A stretch of 36,030 nt of DNA from Candidatus Altarchaeales archaeon ex4484_2 (GTDB taxonomy: Archaea; Altiarchaeota; Altiarchaeia; IMC4; QMZM01). Shown here piece after piece: positions 8,568 through 15,907 of this stretch. Under the pieces are notes generated by a model. It worked only from the letters and a program-made list of their open reading frames with translations, was not told the DNA's origin and ran no database searches. The position numbers and the translations under genes were made by a program. Every line of letters begins with the position of its first letter. Within the stretch, counting starts at the first letter, position 1. The stretch is taken from NCBI GenBank assembly GCA_002254565.1, contig NJEG01000021.1, positions 1-36,030 on the forward strand, read 5' to 3'.

Positions 8568-9490
8568 TGTCTGAGCTCCCAGCTGAATTTCTCCTTCACC
8601 ACCTGGTAGACTGCCTCTGGGGGCATGATGCCCAACTCTGTGACCACTATGTCCACCATGCTGGCGTCTGTTATATCAAATGCGGGATTATATACTCCTA
8701 AAATAGAGGGACGGTCTCGCCATACCTCATCAGGGTTTCTCTCCTCTATCTTTACAATCGAGCCCATCATCGACTGGGGTGAGAACTTGATGGACTCAAC
8801 GGCGACGATGAAATCTATGCCGTGTTTTCTCGCGCACAAGGCAACCTGGGAGGTCCCTATCTTGTTGACCACGTCCCCGTCCACGCACACTGTGTCTGCT
8901 CCGACCAGGACCTTATCAACCTTCTTTGTTTCCATGGTAATGCAGGCTGCGGAGTCAACGATTAAGGTAACAGGTATTCCAGCATCAAGCAATTCCCCGG
9001 TTGTTATGTGTCCCTGCATCCTTGGCCTGGTTTCTGTGGCATAAACAGTGAATTTTTTCCCCTTACTGTGGGCTCTCTTGAGAATCTCTATCACCGTATC
9101 AGAGTTGCAGTGCGTCAATAATACGTCATCGTCTCTTATTATATTGGAGCCTATCTCCGCGATCTCGTCCAGCGAGTTCTCCATCTCCTGGATGAACCTG
9201 CCTATGTCATCCAGCAATTGTTTCCTGAATTCTTCATCCCCTAGGTGGGAGTTTTTTTCAGCAAGGTAAAGTATGTAATCAACGGAGTTTGGTAATGAGA
9301 CAGCAGTAGGCCTTGCACTCTTCAACCTCTGCCCAGCATCCTGCAAGGTCTCAATGACCCCTCCTTCTTTAACAAGTTTTTTCATGGATTTAGCTGCTGT
9401 GACGGCGATATTCAGAGCTCCTCTAACCCTCATGGACTTTATGTCATTAACTACTGAGTCAACATCAGATAACACAATCTTTTTGACCAT
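8564..9490 (-). CDS. Ribose-1,5-bisphosphate isomerase (eIF2B-related)
   Basis: This 308-residue member of the eIF2B alpha/beta/delta superfamily is closest in pattern to archaeal ribose-1,5-bisphosphate isomerase. That enzyme converts R15P to ribulose-1,5-bisphosphate in the AMP/pentose-bisphosphate pathway. LLTHCNSDTV carries the cysteine (about C128) and VLVGADTVCVDG the aspartate (about D199) that correspond to the catalytic pair described for the Thermococcus enzyme. The substrate loops TRPRMQG and GTSQVALCARKHG are intact. It could be labelled translation initiation factor eIF2B subunit, but the Cys/Asp pair favours the isomerase. It is the first gene of a two-gene operon with the NFACT-R half, and its promoter lies in the 61-bp gap shared with the divergent ornithine carbamoyltransferase gene. 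Confidence 0.88.
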   Translation of the reverse strand: MVKKIVLSDVDSVVNDIKSMRVRGALNIAVTAAKSMKKLVKEGGVIETLQDAGQRLKSARPTAVSLPNSVDYILYLAEKNSHLGDEEFRKQLLDDIGRFIQEMENSLDEIAEIGSNIIRDDDVLLTHCNSDTVIEILKRAHSKGKKFTVYATETRPRMQGHITTGELLDAGIPVTLIVDSAACITMETKKVDKVLVGADTVCVDGDVVNKIGTSQVALCARKHGIDFIVAVESIKFSPQSMMGSIVKIEERNPDEVWRDRPSILGVYNPAFDITDASMVDIVVTELGIMPPEAVYQVVKEKFSWELRQ

Positions 9491-9551
9491 ATTTATCTAT
9501 TCAAATACATAAAAATATATCACTGGGGTTCCCGGATATAATACACGGAAA
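9491..9551. promoter_or_regulatory. Divergent promoter between R15P isomerase and OTC operons
   Basis: The 61 bp between the two start codons is A/T-rich. Minus-strand GATATATTTTTATG is a likely TATA region for the isomerase-NFACT-R operon. Plus-strand GGATATAATAC, about 20 bases before the carbamoyltransferase ATG, is the likely TATA region for the other operon. Because the two halves of RqcH are the second genes of these two operons, this single gap could coordinate their expression. No operator is evident. Confidence 0.55.
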
Positions 9552-10451
9552 ATGCACCTGCTTTCGATGTCTGATTTAAGCAAACAGGAACTCGAGTATT
9601 TTTTAGCTGAGACTAGAGCGATAAAAAACAATCCAGCCAGGTACCGGGATTCTATGTCTGATAAAACGCTTGTTTTGTTGTTTGAGAAACCAAGCACAAG
9701 GACTAAGGTATCCTTCGAGGTTGCGATGGTGCAGCTTGGAGGCTATCCAATAACCCTGGACTCCAGATCGTCACAGATGTCCAGGGGCGAGAGCATGGGG
9801 GACAGCGCCAGGGTATTAAGCAGGTACAGTGATGCTATAGCAGCAAGAGTATATACGCATGAGACCCTGGTGGAGTTGGCGGAGAACTCATCTATTCCAG
9901 TGATTAATGCATTATCGAATCTGGAGCACCCCTGTCAGGCCATAGCAGACCTGTACACCATGAAAGAATATAAGGGCTCTTTGGAGGCTGTTAAACTAGC
10001 TTACGTGGGGGATGGTAACAACGTCTGCAATTCCCTGCTCCTCGGTTGTGCGATGACGGGCGTTGATTTATCTGTTGCGTCCCCGCCTGATTATAAACCG
10101 GATGAGACTATACTCTCAAGGGCGCAGTCATTGGCTGATTCGAAGATTAAGCTCTATAATGATCCTTTGGATGCGGTCCAAGATGCTGACTTCATATACA
10201 CTGATGTCTGGGTGGGTATGGGTGATGAATCCGAGGAGGAGGAACGCCTTAATGCCTTCCAGGACTATCAGGTGAATACGGAGCTTATAAGGCAGGCAAA
10301 AAAGGACTGCCGGGTGATGCACTGCCTGCCAGCCCACAGGGGCCTGGAGATAACCGATGAAGTATTGGACAGCAGCAAGTCGATTGTATGGGAGCAGGCG
10401 GAGAACAGGTTACACACCCAGAAAGCAATAATCCTCAAGCTGATAGAATGA
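9552..10451 (+). CDS. argF: Ornithine carbamoyltransferase
   Basis: This 299-residue enzyme condenses ornithine and carbamoyl phosphate to citrulline in arginine synthesis. It shows the carbamoyl-phosphate motif FEKPSTRTKVSFEVAM (STRTK in place of the usual STRTR), HPCQAIADLYT, the nucleotide-like AYVGDGNNVCNSLL segment, TDVWVGMG, and the ornithine-loop signature MHCLPAHRG. The length is typical. It starts with ATG at 9552, just after the divergent promoter. The last codon and stop overlap the ATG of the RqcH N-terminal half (ATGA), so the two are translationally coupled. Confidence 0.96.
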   Translation: MHLLSMSDLSKQELEYFLAETRAIKNNPARYRDSMSDKTLVLLFEKPSTRTKVSFEVAMVQLGGYPITLDSRSSQMSRGESMGDSARVLSRYSDAIAARVYTHETLVELAENSSIPVINALSNLEHPCQAIADLYTMKEYKGSLEAVKLAYVGDGNNVCNSLLLGCAMTGVDLSVASPPDYKPDETILSRAQSLADSKIKLYNDPLDAVQDADFIYTDVWVGMGDESEEEERLNAFQDYQVNTELIRQAKKDCRVMHCLPAHRGLEITDEVLDSSKSIVWEQAENRLHTQKAIILKLIE

Positions 10452-11605
10452 AGTCCGAGCTCTCCTCCCTGGATGTTTCCGTCCTGGTTGATGAACTAAA
10501 TGACCTGCTCGGGGATTCCAGGGTCCGGAATGTGTACCAGATAGGGGAGAAAGAGCTTAAGATCAAGTTTTTCATCTCCGGGAAGGGGAATGTGGACCTA
10601 ATTATTGCGGCAAACTATCTATGTGTTTCATCCTACAGCAGGCCTTCACCCCAGGAGCCAACATCTTTCGCGATGCAGTTGAGGAAGTACCTGAAGGGTT
10701 TATTCCTCAAGGAAGTTCGACAGCATGACTTCGACCGCATTGTTGAGTTCTTGTTCAGGGGGAAAGAAAAATATTTCCTCTTAATTGTTGAGTTGTTCAG
10801 CTCCGGTAACGTGATACTATCCAGTATGGATGGAAAAATCATCGGTGTCCTGGAGTGGCAGAAGTGGAGGCACAGGAGGCTTGGCGTGGGCCAGGACTAT
10901 AGTTATCCTCCTGGGGGGGTTAATCCCCTGGAGATTGAAAGAGAAAAATTTAGTGATATGCTGGCTGGCTCAGATAAAAAGATTGTTTCGGCTCTTGCCT
11001 CTGAGCTGAACCTTGGGGGTCTGGTTGCGGAGGAAATCTGTTTAAGGTCTACAGTTGACAAGGATGTGAGTGCGTCCTCTCTTGGCGTTGATGTAATCAA
11101 CCGCCTCTATGAGAGCATCAGGGAAGTCAGGGATGAGCTGGATAAAGAGGATGTGAAGCCGGTGCTGGTTTTTGATTCAGAGGATAATCCAGTAGATGCC
11201 TTACCTTTCCCCTTCAAAAAATACGATGATTCCAGACTTAAGCTGATGGATTCATTTAATCAGGCGGTGGATGAGCTATTCAGCCTCAGGGAGATAGATG
11301 AGATAGAGTCCAGTATGGATAAGTGTTTTGCGGAGAAAAAAGAAAAGCTTGAGCGTATCAGGGCCAGCCAGGAGGGGACTATTGAAAGCATGGAGCGCGA
11401 GAGCGTGGATATGAAGCGGGTTGGGGACCTGATCTATCAGAGCATGTCCCAGATAGAGCAGTTGATTAAAGCAGTTAATGAAGCAAGGGATAAGGGCTAC
11501 GACTGGGATGATATAAACATGAAGCTTTCCGGCAGGCGGATAGAAGGGTTGACTATTGTTGAGGTTAAGCGTAACGGCTCCATATTACTTGATGAAGTAG
11601 AATGA
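10448..11605 (+). CDS. RqcH/NFACT N-terminal half (NFACT-N, HhH, coiled coil)
   Basis: This 385-residue protein contains the first three domains of RqcH/NFACT and stops before NFACT-R. NFACT-N spans about 1-200, with EPTSFAMQLRKYLKG and the functionally important Asp-Arg pair in HDFDRIVEF (D96/R97). An aspartate at residue 9 matches the conserved early Asp of Rqc2. A helix-hairpin-helix-like block follows (LGGLVAEEICLRSTVDKDV), then the coiled-coil M domain (KKEKLERIRASQEGTIESME to GYDWDDINMKL), ending GSILLDEVE. The ATG at 10448 is preferred over the track's 10388 because it overlaps the argF stop (ATGA). Its own stop overlaps the phosphodiesterase start (ATGA). The missing C-terminal domain is at 7734-8567. 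Confidence 0.93.
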   Translation: MKSELSSLDVSVLVDELNDLLGDSRVRNVYQIGEKELKIKFFISGKGNVDLIIAANYLCVSSYSRPSPQEPTSFAMQLRKYLKGLFLKEVRQHDFDRIVEFLFRGKEKYFLLIVELFSSGNVILSSMDGKIIGVLEWQKWRHRRLGVGQDYSYPPGGVNPLEIEREKFSDMLAGSDKKIVSALASELNLGGLVAEEICLRSTVDKDVSASSLGVDVINRLYESIREVRDELDKEDVKPVLVFDSEDNPVDALPFPFKKYDDSRLKLMDSFNQAVDELFSLREIDEIESSMDKCFAEKKEKLERIRASQEGTIESMERESVDMKRVGDLIYQSMSQIEQLIKAVNEARDKGYDWDDINMKLSGRRIEGLTIVEVKRNGSILLDEVE

Positions 11606-12087
11606 TTGGTTTAATAGCTGACACACACGACAACATGAAGGCTATCCAGGAGGCGGTGGACTTCTTTAACTTTCGGGATGTGGCTTTGGTCCTGCATGCA
11701 GGAGACCTGGTATCTCCCTTCACGGCCAGAGAATTCAAGCGGTTGAATGCTCCCTTCCATGCGGTATACGGCAACAACGAGGGTGAGCGGGAGGGCTTGA
11801 GGGATAAGTTTAGGGGTTTATGCGAGCTCTCGGATTTCATCGAGCTAGAGCATAATAAAAAGAAAATCTGCATATACCATGGCACCATCCCTTTCATACT
11901 GAGGTCCCTTGTGGAGTCACAGATTTATGATCTGGTGGTATCCGGGCACACTCACAACCCGGAATCCAGGAGGACTGGTAACACACTATTGGTTAATCCC
12001 GGGGAATGCTGTGGATATCTCACGGGCAAGAAGACCATAGCGTTGGTGGATTCAGCGGATTTATCTATTGAGTTTATTGAGCTTTAG
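11602..12087 (+). CDS. YfcE/MJ0936-like metallophosphodiesterase
   Basis: This 161-residue calcineurin-like phosphoesterase belongs to the small YfcE/MJ0936 group. The metal-binding motifs are all present: IADTHDN, LHAGDLV, YGNNEGER, CIYHGT and VVSGHTHNPE, followed by LLVNPGECCGY. Proteins of this group hydrolyse model phosphodiesters; the physiological substrate is unknown. Its ATG overlaps the stop of the RqcH N-half, making it the third gene of the argF operon. The 3' end overlaps the remains of an isochorismatase gene on the minus strand. Confidence 0.93.
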   Translation: MIGLIADTHDNMKAIQEAVDFFNFRDVALVLHAGDLVSPFTAREFKRLNAPFHAVYGNNEGEREGLRDKFRGLCELSDFIELEHNKKKICIYHGTIPFILRSLVESQIYDLVVSGHTHNPESRRTGNTLLVNPGECCGYLTGKKTIALVDSADLSIEFIEL

Positions 12088-12204
12088 GCATTCCTTGCGA
12101 GACTTAAAATCTGGAATTATTTCCCTGCAGCGCTCGCATGCGAGCTTCCCGTACAGGAAGTCATAGAGCATGTCTATCACCAGAACAGCCTTCACATCTG
12201 CCAT
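12061..12204 (-). pseudogene. Truncated isochorismatase/nicotinamidase-family remnant
   Basis: This minus-strand ORF of 47 codons is too short for the ORF track. It starts with ATG at 12204 and reads MADVKAVLVIDMLYDFLYGK, then LACERCREIIPDF. This is the N-terminal signature of archaeal cysteine hydrolases of the isochorismatase family (VIDMxxDF with the catalytic Asp, then GKLxCERAxxIIP). Family members are about 170-200 residues, and everything after the first helix is missing. The rest of the reading frame runs into the end of the phosphodiesterase gene. It is interpreted as a gene decapitated by a deletion or insertion at the island boundary. Confidence 0.6.
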
Positions 12205-12226
12205 ATACAGTACATAGGATCGAGTT

Positions 12227-12442
12227 GTTAAGTTTTGCGGAATATGGGCAGCTACACGCTTCCGGCGCTGCGCTTAACGTTTAGCGGTTAAGAGAAGTCC
12301 TGCTGAGCAGGATTTGGGCGGAGTGCCGAAGGCTGTGGCCAGATATGTGTTTGTTATATGACCTGAAGGGCTGGGTTGCCCTGCACAAATACTCTGTATT
12401 ATGTGGGGTAGAACTCCGCAATCGCAGAGTTCCGAACCCCGC
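12227..12442. other. Hairpin-rich non-coding stretch, possible ncRNA or repeat element
   Basis: No ORF explains this stretch, which is visibly richer in G/C than the flanking island genes and holds a series of inverted repeats. GTTAAG at 12227 pairs with CTTAAC at 12273. A nine-base-pair stem AAGTCCTGC/GCAGGATTT (12295-12315) has a three-base loop. AGGGC/GCCCT spans 12367-12382. A two-part terminal stem GTGGGG..GAACTC/GAGTTC..CCCCGC spans 12403-12442. The direction of transcription is unknown. It could be a structured RNA, a MITE-like interspersed repeat or an extended terminator. It does not carry the conserved cores of tRNA, RNase P, SRP RNA or 5S RNA that could be recognised by eye. Confidence 0.4.
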
Positions 12443-12450
12443 CTAAAATA

Positions 12451-13224
12451 TTAATCCAATAATCCTCGAATCTTTTTCTGTTCATCGTTGCTTAACTTTT
12501 TCATCCCATCTTTAATAATCCATCTCGCATCCTTACCTGGATTTGCTTTAGCCCATTTCATTAAGTGTTTTGCTACCTCATCAGGATTCTTTTTGGTTAT
12601 CTCTCTCAAAATCCATGAAACTGCTTTTTTAACATCTGGTTCGTTATCCCCCATAACGGAATCAAGAATCTCGAAAACAGTATCTGTTGTTTGGATTCTC
12701 TTGTATCCTCGTAAACTCACTACTCCAAAACGTCTAATCCATTTATTCTCGCTCTTACTCCATTTTTCAGAGAGAGGCAGAACGAGTTCAGGATTGGAAT
12801 AGACTATCGGCTCTACTCCAAACATGGCAAGGTTGTCACAAACCGACCAGTTATCAAGATCAGGCAATACTGAGGAGATAAAATCTAGACAAATTTCCGG
12901 ATTCCTTGGACCGAACTTCTCCAAGCATTTCCCTGCTATCTGTCTTGCTTCAAAAGAAGCTTCGCCCCAGATAGTCTCTAACAAAAGTTTCGCTTCTGTT
13001 GATTCCTTCTGGATAAATTCCCCTATCTCGGCAGCTATCACTCTCAAGATAGGAATTGGAACCCCGAAAAACCTTCCAGTACCTGGAATGATCCTCTGGT
13101 AATTTTTTGTTGCGTCTCCATCCACATAGGATTCAAGGAGTTCCTGCAATCCCTTCGTGAATTCCTTTGGATTCTCTGCTTTTTCAAGCAATTTCTTTGT
13201 TCTTTTTTGAATTAATGTTTTCAT
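12451..13224 (-). CDS. AlkD-like DNA alkylation repair protein (HEAT-like repeats)
   Basis: This 257-residue all-helical protein resembles AlkD-family DNA glycosylases and their relatives. Typical blocks are FFGVPIPILRVIAAEIGEF, ARQIAGKCLEKFGP, LDNWSVCDNLAM (the Trp/Asp segment near residues 126-130), and KWIRRFGVVSLRGYKR with the conserved arginines near 164-165, followed by VKKAVSWILREI. AlkD excises alkylated bases by capturing exposed backbone, and many family members are uncharacterised. The ATG overlaps the stop of the radical SAM gene by one base (TAATG), so the two are co-translated. It could act on other damage, and the assignment is at family level only. Confidence 0.82.
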   Translation of the reverse strand: MKTLIQKRTKKLLEKAENPKEFTKGLQELLESYVDGDATKNYQRIIPGTGRFFGVPIPILRVIAAEIGEFIQKESTEAKLLLETIWGEASFEARQIAGKCLEKFGPRNPEICLDFISSVLPDLDNWSVCDNLAMFGVEPIVYSNPELVLPLSEKWSKSENKWIRRFGVVSLRGYKRIQTTDTVFEILDSVMGDNEPDVKKAVSWILREITKKNPDEVAKHLMKWAKANPGKDARWIIKDGMKKLSNDEQKKIRGLLD

Positions 13225-14063
13225 TATTTTTTCAATTTTGTTTGTGTGGGGTGCCTGAAAATCAAATTCAGGGAGAACTCATATCTATTGCATAAAGTTA
13301 TTACCTTGCTCCTGATACCTTCATAGTATTCATTCGTAAGCCACTTCCTGCGGTAATCTGTGGCTAACTCAGGATAATGTTTATCAAGAACTTTTTTAAT
13401 CTCCGGCCAGTTACCGCATTTAAGATTTAGCTTATCCAGGAGGATTGTTTTAACTCCTGCTTCTCTAAAATGTTTGAATAATTCCTCCAGGTTTTTATCG
13501 CTAATCCCGGGAATAAATGGGCCGATAAAAACGGAAGTGGGGATTCCAGATTCGCTCATTTTTTCCAACGCTTTTAGGCGGCTTTTAACTGATGGGGCTT
13601 TTGGCTCAAAATTCCTAGCATCTTTTTCATCCAAACAGGTTATAGTAACTCCTGGCTGATGAATGGAATTACCGAATTTCTTTAGGATATCAATATCTCT
13701 TGTAATCAGTGGTGATTTAGTTAATAGGGCAATCTGGAAATTATTCTCCGCCAGAATCTCTAAGCAGTGGCGGGTAATCTGGTATTTCTTTTCCACTGCC
13801 TGGTAGGCATCTGTCACGGAAGAAATCATCACTATGCCTGGTTTTAGATGTTTAACCTGTTCCTCTAAAGCATCAGGGATATTGATTTTTACATCAACAA
13901 ATTCACCCCATTTCTCCCTGCCTTCTCTGTAAAAACACATAAAACGGGCGTAACAGTAAACACATCCATGAAGACAGCCGATATACGGATTGAGGGTATA
14001 GTCAAATCCCTTTATTTTACATGGATTCAGGGCTCTTTTACATCTAACCTCTCTGATTATCAT
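13224..14063 (-). CDS. SplB-like radical SAM protein
   Basis: This 279-residue radical SAM protein has the cluster motif CLHGCVYC (Cx3Cx2C; C30, C34, C37) preceded by DYTLNPYIGC, as in the spore-photoproduct-lyase-related, Rv2578c-like group. Downstream lie PGIVMISSVTDAYQAVEKKY, LLTKSPLITRDIDILKKFG, VTITCLDEKDARNFEP and the TIM-barrel segment GIPTSVFIGPFIPGISD. These match the family order, and the length is near complete. The biochemical function of this subgroup is not established. Its pairing with an AlkD-like protein suggests DNA or nucleic-acid repair, which is inference. It is the upstream gene of a two-gene unit inside the island and lies just downstream of an insertion sequence. Confidence 0.85.
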   Translation of the reverse strand: MIIREVRCKRALNPCKIKGFDYTLNPYIGCLHGCVYCYARFMCFYREGREKWGEFVDVKINIPDALEEQVKHLKPGIVMISSVTDAYQAVEKKYQITRHCLEILAENNFQIALLTKSPLITRDIDILKKFGNSIHQPGVTITCLDEKDARNFEPKAPSVKSRLKALEKMSESGIPTSVFIGPFIPGISDKNLEELFKHFREAGVKTILLDKLNLKCGNWPEIKKVLDKHYPELATDYRRKWLTNEYYEGIRSKVITLCNRYEFSLNLIFRHPTQTKLKK

Positions 14064-14094
14064 TCTTCAGCGAACCAGTATTTTTTCCCTTTAA

Positions 14095-15614
14095 GAAATT
14101 CTTAAATTCCCAGCACTTTAGGGACTAGGACATCCAACCCCTCAAATAGTCCCCTCTGCTTCTTGGTCATCTCAGGGATGAGCATCTCATCCTTGAACAC
14201 CTTTGCTTTGAGGTTTCTGAGAAGGAGCAGGGCCTCCTCAACAGTAACCTTCTTCCCCAGCTTCTTTTTCAACAGCAAAAACGCGCTCAACGTTATGAAG
14301 GTCAACAACAGATAGCCACGCATGCTCTCCTCCTTGTGCACCCGCAAAGGCAGTAGTTCCAGATCATCCTTTGAGAACCTGAAGAGTTGTTCCGCAGTAT
14401 GTCTGCTGTAGTAAAACGATACTACATCGTTCCTCGGAAGATCGATAGACGAAACAAGGATCATAATGCCTTTCTTCTTCAGGAGGAATTCTTTATCGTC
14501 TGTGATCTCATCCGTCTCACCCAAGCGAAGAATGAGTTTCCTCGTCTCCCTGCCCTTACGCTCCGGATCAAGCACGACATAAGCAAAGGCCTTTTTTCCG
14601 AAGAGGTGTATTCCATGCTTCTTCACAAAAAGCCCTCTCTCACCATATGCTGAGGCGTGTTTCATACTTTCCAGATCACTGCTCTCCTTAATAAGCTCTT
14701 TGTAGAGCACCCTGTTTGAGGGCAGCCTTACCATGAAGGGAATCCCTTTCTCATGCATCGCCCTTATGTTGCCTTCAGAGTAGAAACCTGCGTCAAAGAT
14801 GCAGTAGGTATCCTTTATGCCGAGCTTTTTCAGTTCCTCTATTGTGGGCTTCAAACTTGAAACATCCGGGACACTTCCCGGGATGTATCTGAAGAACAGC
14901 GGCATCGAACTCGCCTTGTCAACTACAAGCATAAGATTCACCTGCTTGTCTATGTCCTCATCGTGATAATCCCACTGTGAGAAGGGTATGTGTATCTGGT
15001 TAGGCATCGCGGTCACGTCTAAAAGCAGGCCGTCTGAAGAGTGGTCTATGAAGGAAAGGTAGTTTTCGAAGAACAGACGGTAGTTGTCTTCATCCCCTAT
15101 CTCAACCATCAACTCACTGATCCTCTGCGACTTCAGCTCCGCCTTGCATAAGTGCCTTATCACATTGCCGTTCTGCCAGGTCTCCGCCAGCCTCATCGCG
15201 GAGGGGTGGCGGAGTTTATAGCAGACCAGGTTGAATAGCATGTTTGTCTTATCGCCGAACGTATCTTCAAGCACCTTGGTGAAGCCCTCCTTCTCCAGGA
15301 ACCGGTGCAGAAGGAACGTGTCGCCGAAGTCGAGGATAAGCTCTTCCTTCAAGAGCTTCTCCTTCAACGTCTTTTTGAAGACCTTCTTTTCCTTATCGAT
15401 TACAACGCCAAGGTACTTTGATTTATGTCTTGATTGTTTGGCTTTCTTGTCCCAGTAGCTGGTTAGTTCGTAGGCATACTCTTTGTTTCCGATTTTTTTG
15501 TAGGATACAAAAGACATAGTTACAATTAGGGACTATGAGTATAACAATACAAGCGTCTCTTGATGCGAAAAATACCTAGCTAGTACCTAAGAATTCGGGA
15601 ATTTAGGAAATTTG
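14095..15614 (-). mobile_element. IS1634-like insertion sequence
   Basis: A complete transposase gene is bounded by imperfect inverted repeats. On the left, at and just before the transposase stop, the sequence is TAAATTCCC, six bases, then TTTAGG (14103 onward). The right end, read on the minus strand, is TAAATTCCC, six bases, then CTTAGG (15586-15605). About seven further bases outward (AAATTC-like) also match with mismatches, giving approximate ends at 14095 and 15614. No clear target-site duplication is visible, so the exact ends are uncertain. Confidence 0.65.
14102..15517 (-). CDS. IS1634-family (IS4-like) DDE transposase
   Basis: This 471-residue transposase has the DDE triad in the IS4/IS1634 arrangement: LLLDVTAMP (D167), CIFDAGFYSEGNI (D242) and YSRHTAEQLFRFSKDDLEL (E376, the Y(2)R(3)E(6)K-type signature). 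The N-terminal region carries the short KYLG segment common in this family. No internal stop or frameshift is present, so it may be active. The stop codon lies within the left inverted repeat. It starts with ATG at 15517. Confidence 0.9.
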   Translation of the reverse strand: MSFVSYKKIGNKEYAYELTSYWDKKAKQSRHKSKYLGVVIDKEKKVFKKTLKEKLLKEELILDFGDTFLLHRFLEKEGFTKVLEDTFGDKTNMLFNLVCYKLRHPSAMRLAETWQNGNVIRHLCKAELKSQRISELMVEIGDEDNYRLFFENYLSFIDHSSDGLLLDVTAMPNQIHIPFSQWDYHDEDIDKQVNLMLVVDKASSMPLFFRYIPGSVPDVSSLKPTIEELKKLGIKDTYCIFDAGFYSEGNIRAMHEKGIPFMVRLPSNRVLYKELIKESSDLESMKHASAYGERGLFVKKHGIHLFGKKAFAYVVLDPERKGRETRKLILRLGETDEITDDKEFLLKKKGIMILVSSIDLPRNDVVSFYYSRHTAEQLFRFSKDDLELLPLRVHKEESMRGYLLLTFITLSAFLLLKKKLGKKVTVEEALLLLRNLKAKVFKDEMLIPEMTKKQRGLFEGLDVLVPKVLGI

Positions 15615-15722
15615 GATGGAACAACCATAGGGAGTGGAATCTCATAATCCGTGTTATGTGAAGTTTGCCAATTAGTCCAATAATAAGAACTGACAAATTG
15701 ATATGTCAAAGGTTTGCAGATA
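15518..15722. other. Intergenic stretch containing the right IS end
   Basis: The first 95 or so bases are the non-coding right end of the insertion sequence, including the inverted repeat at 15586-15605. The remaining 110 bases up to the small-gene operon contain no ORF or recognisable motif. Confidence 0.5.
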
Positions 15723-15902
15723 TTATTTTTTCCTAATAGGTTTTACGATTGTGCAATATACCGTAGTTGAAAGTGTTGTTTTCTTTCTTCCAGTCTCTTC
15801 ATCTTCAGTATGCCCACTTTTAGGTTGAAAACTTCTGAATTCTGCATATATGCGTTCCCCTTCCAATATATCTCCGTGTCCTGTTAAGATTTCTCCACTC
15901 AT
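15723..15902 (-). CDS. Small unknown protein, paralogous to its neighbour
   Basis: This 59-residue ORF was found by reading the minus strand below the track's length limit. It begins MSGEILTGHGDILEGERIYAE and ends VYCTIVKPIRKK. It follows the 65-residue ORF by only 5 bp in the same direction, so it is the last gene of the island operon. It shares a pattern with that neighbour (L-x-G-E-R ... T-G ... V-x-C-T-x3-P-I-R-basic), so the two look like tandem paralogues of a small, probably beta-strand-rich protein. No known family is recognised. Confidence 0.55.
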   Translation of the reverse strand: MSGEILTGHGDILEGERIYAEFRSFQPKSGHTEDEETGRKKTTLSTTVYCTIVKPIRKK

Positions 15903-15907
15903 GATAA

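Noticed and set aside
8564-9490. Translation initiation factor eIF2B subunit
   Set aside because: The superfamily fits, but the catalytic Cys and Asp positions match archaeal ribose-1,5-bisphosphate isomerase better.
12227-12278. Possible integron attC-like site (GTTAAG...CTTAAC)
   Set aside because: The arms are in the opposite order to the RYYYAAC...GTTRRRY core arrangement of attC sites, and no integron integrase or cassette array is present.
12205-12450. RNase P RNA, SRP RNA or 5S rRNA
   Set aside because: A GAGAAGTCC stretch resembles part of RNase P, but the other conserved cores were not found on either strand, and SRP and 5S signatures are absent.
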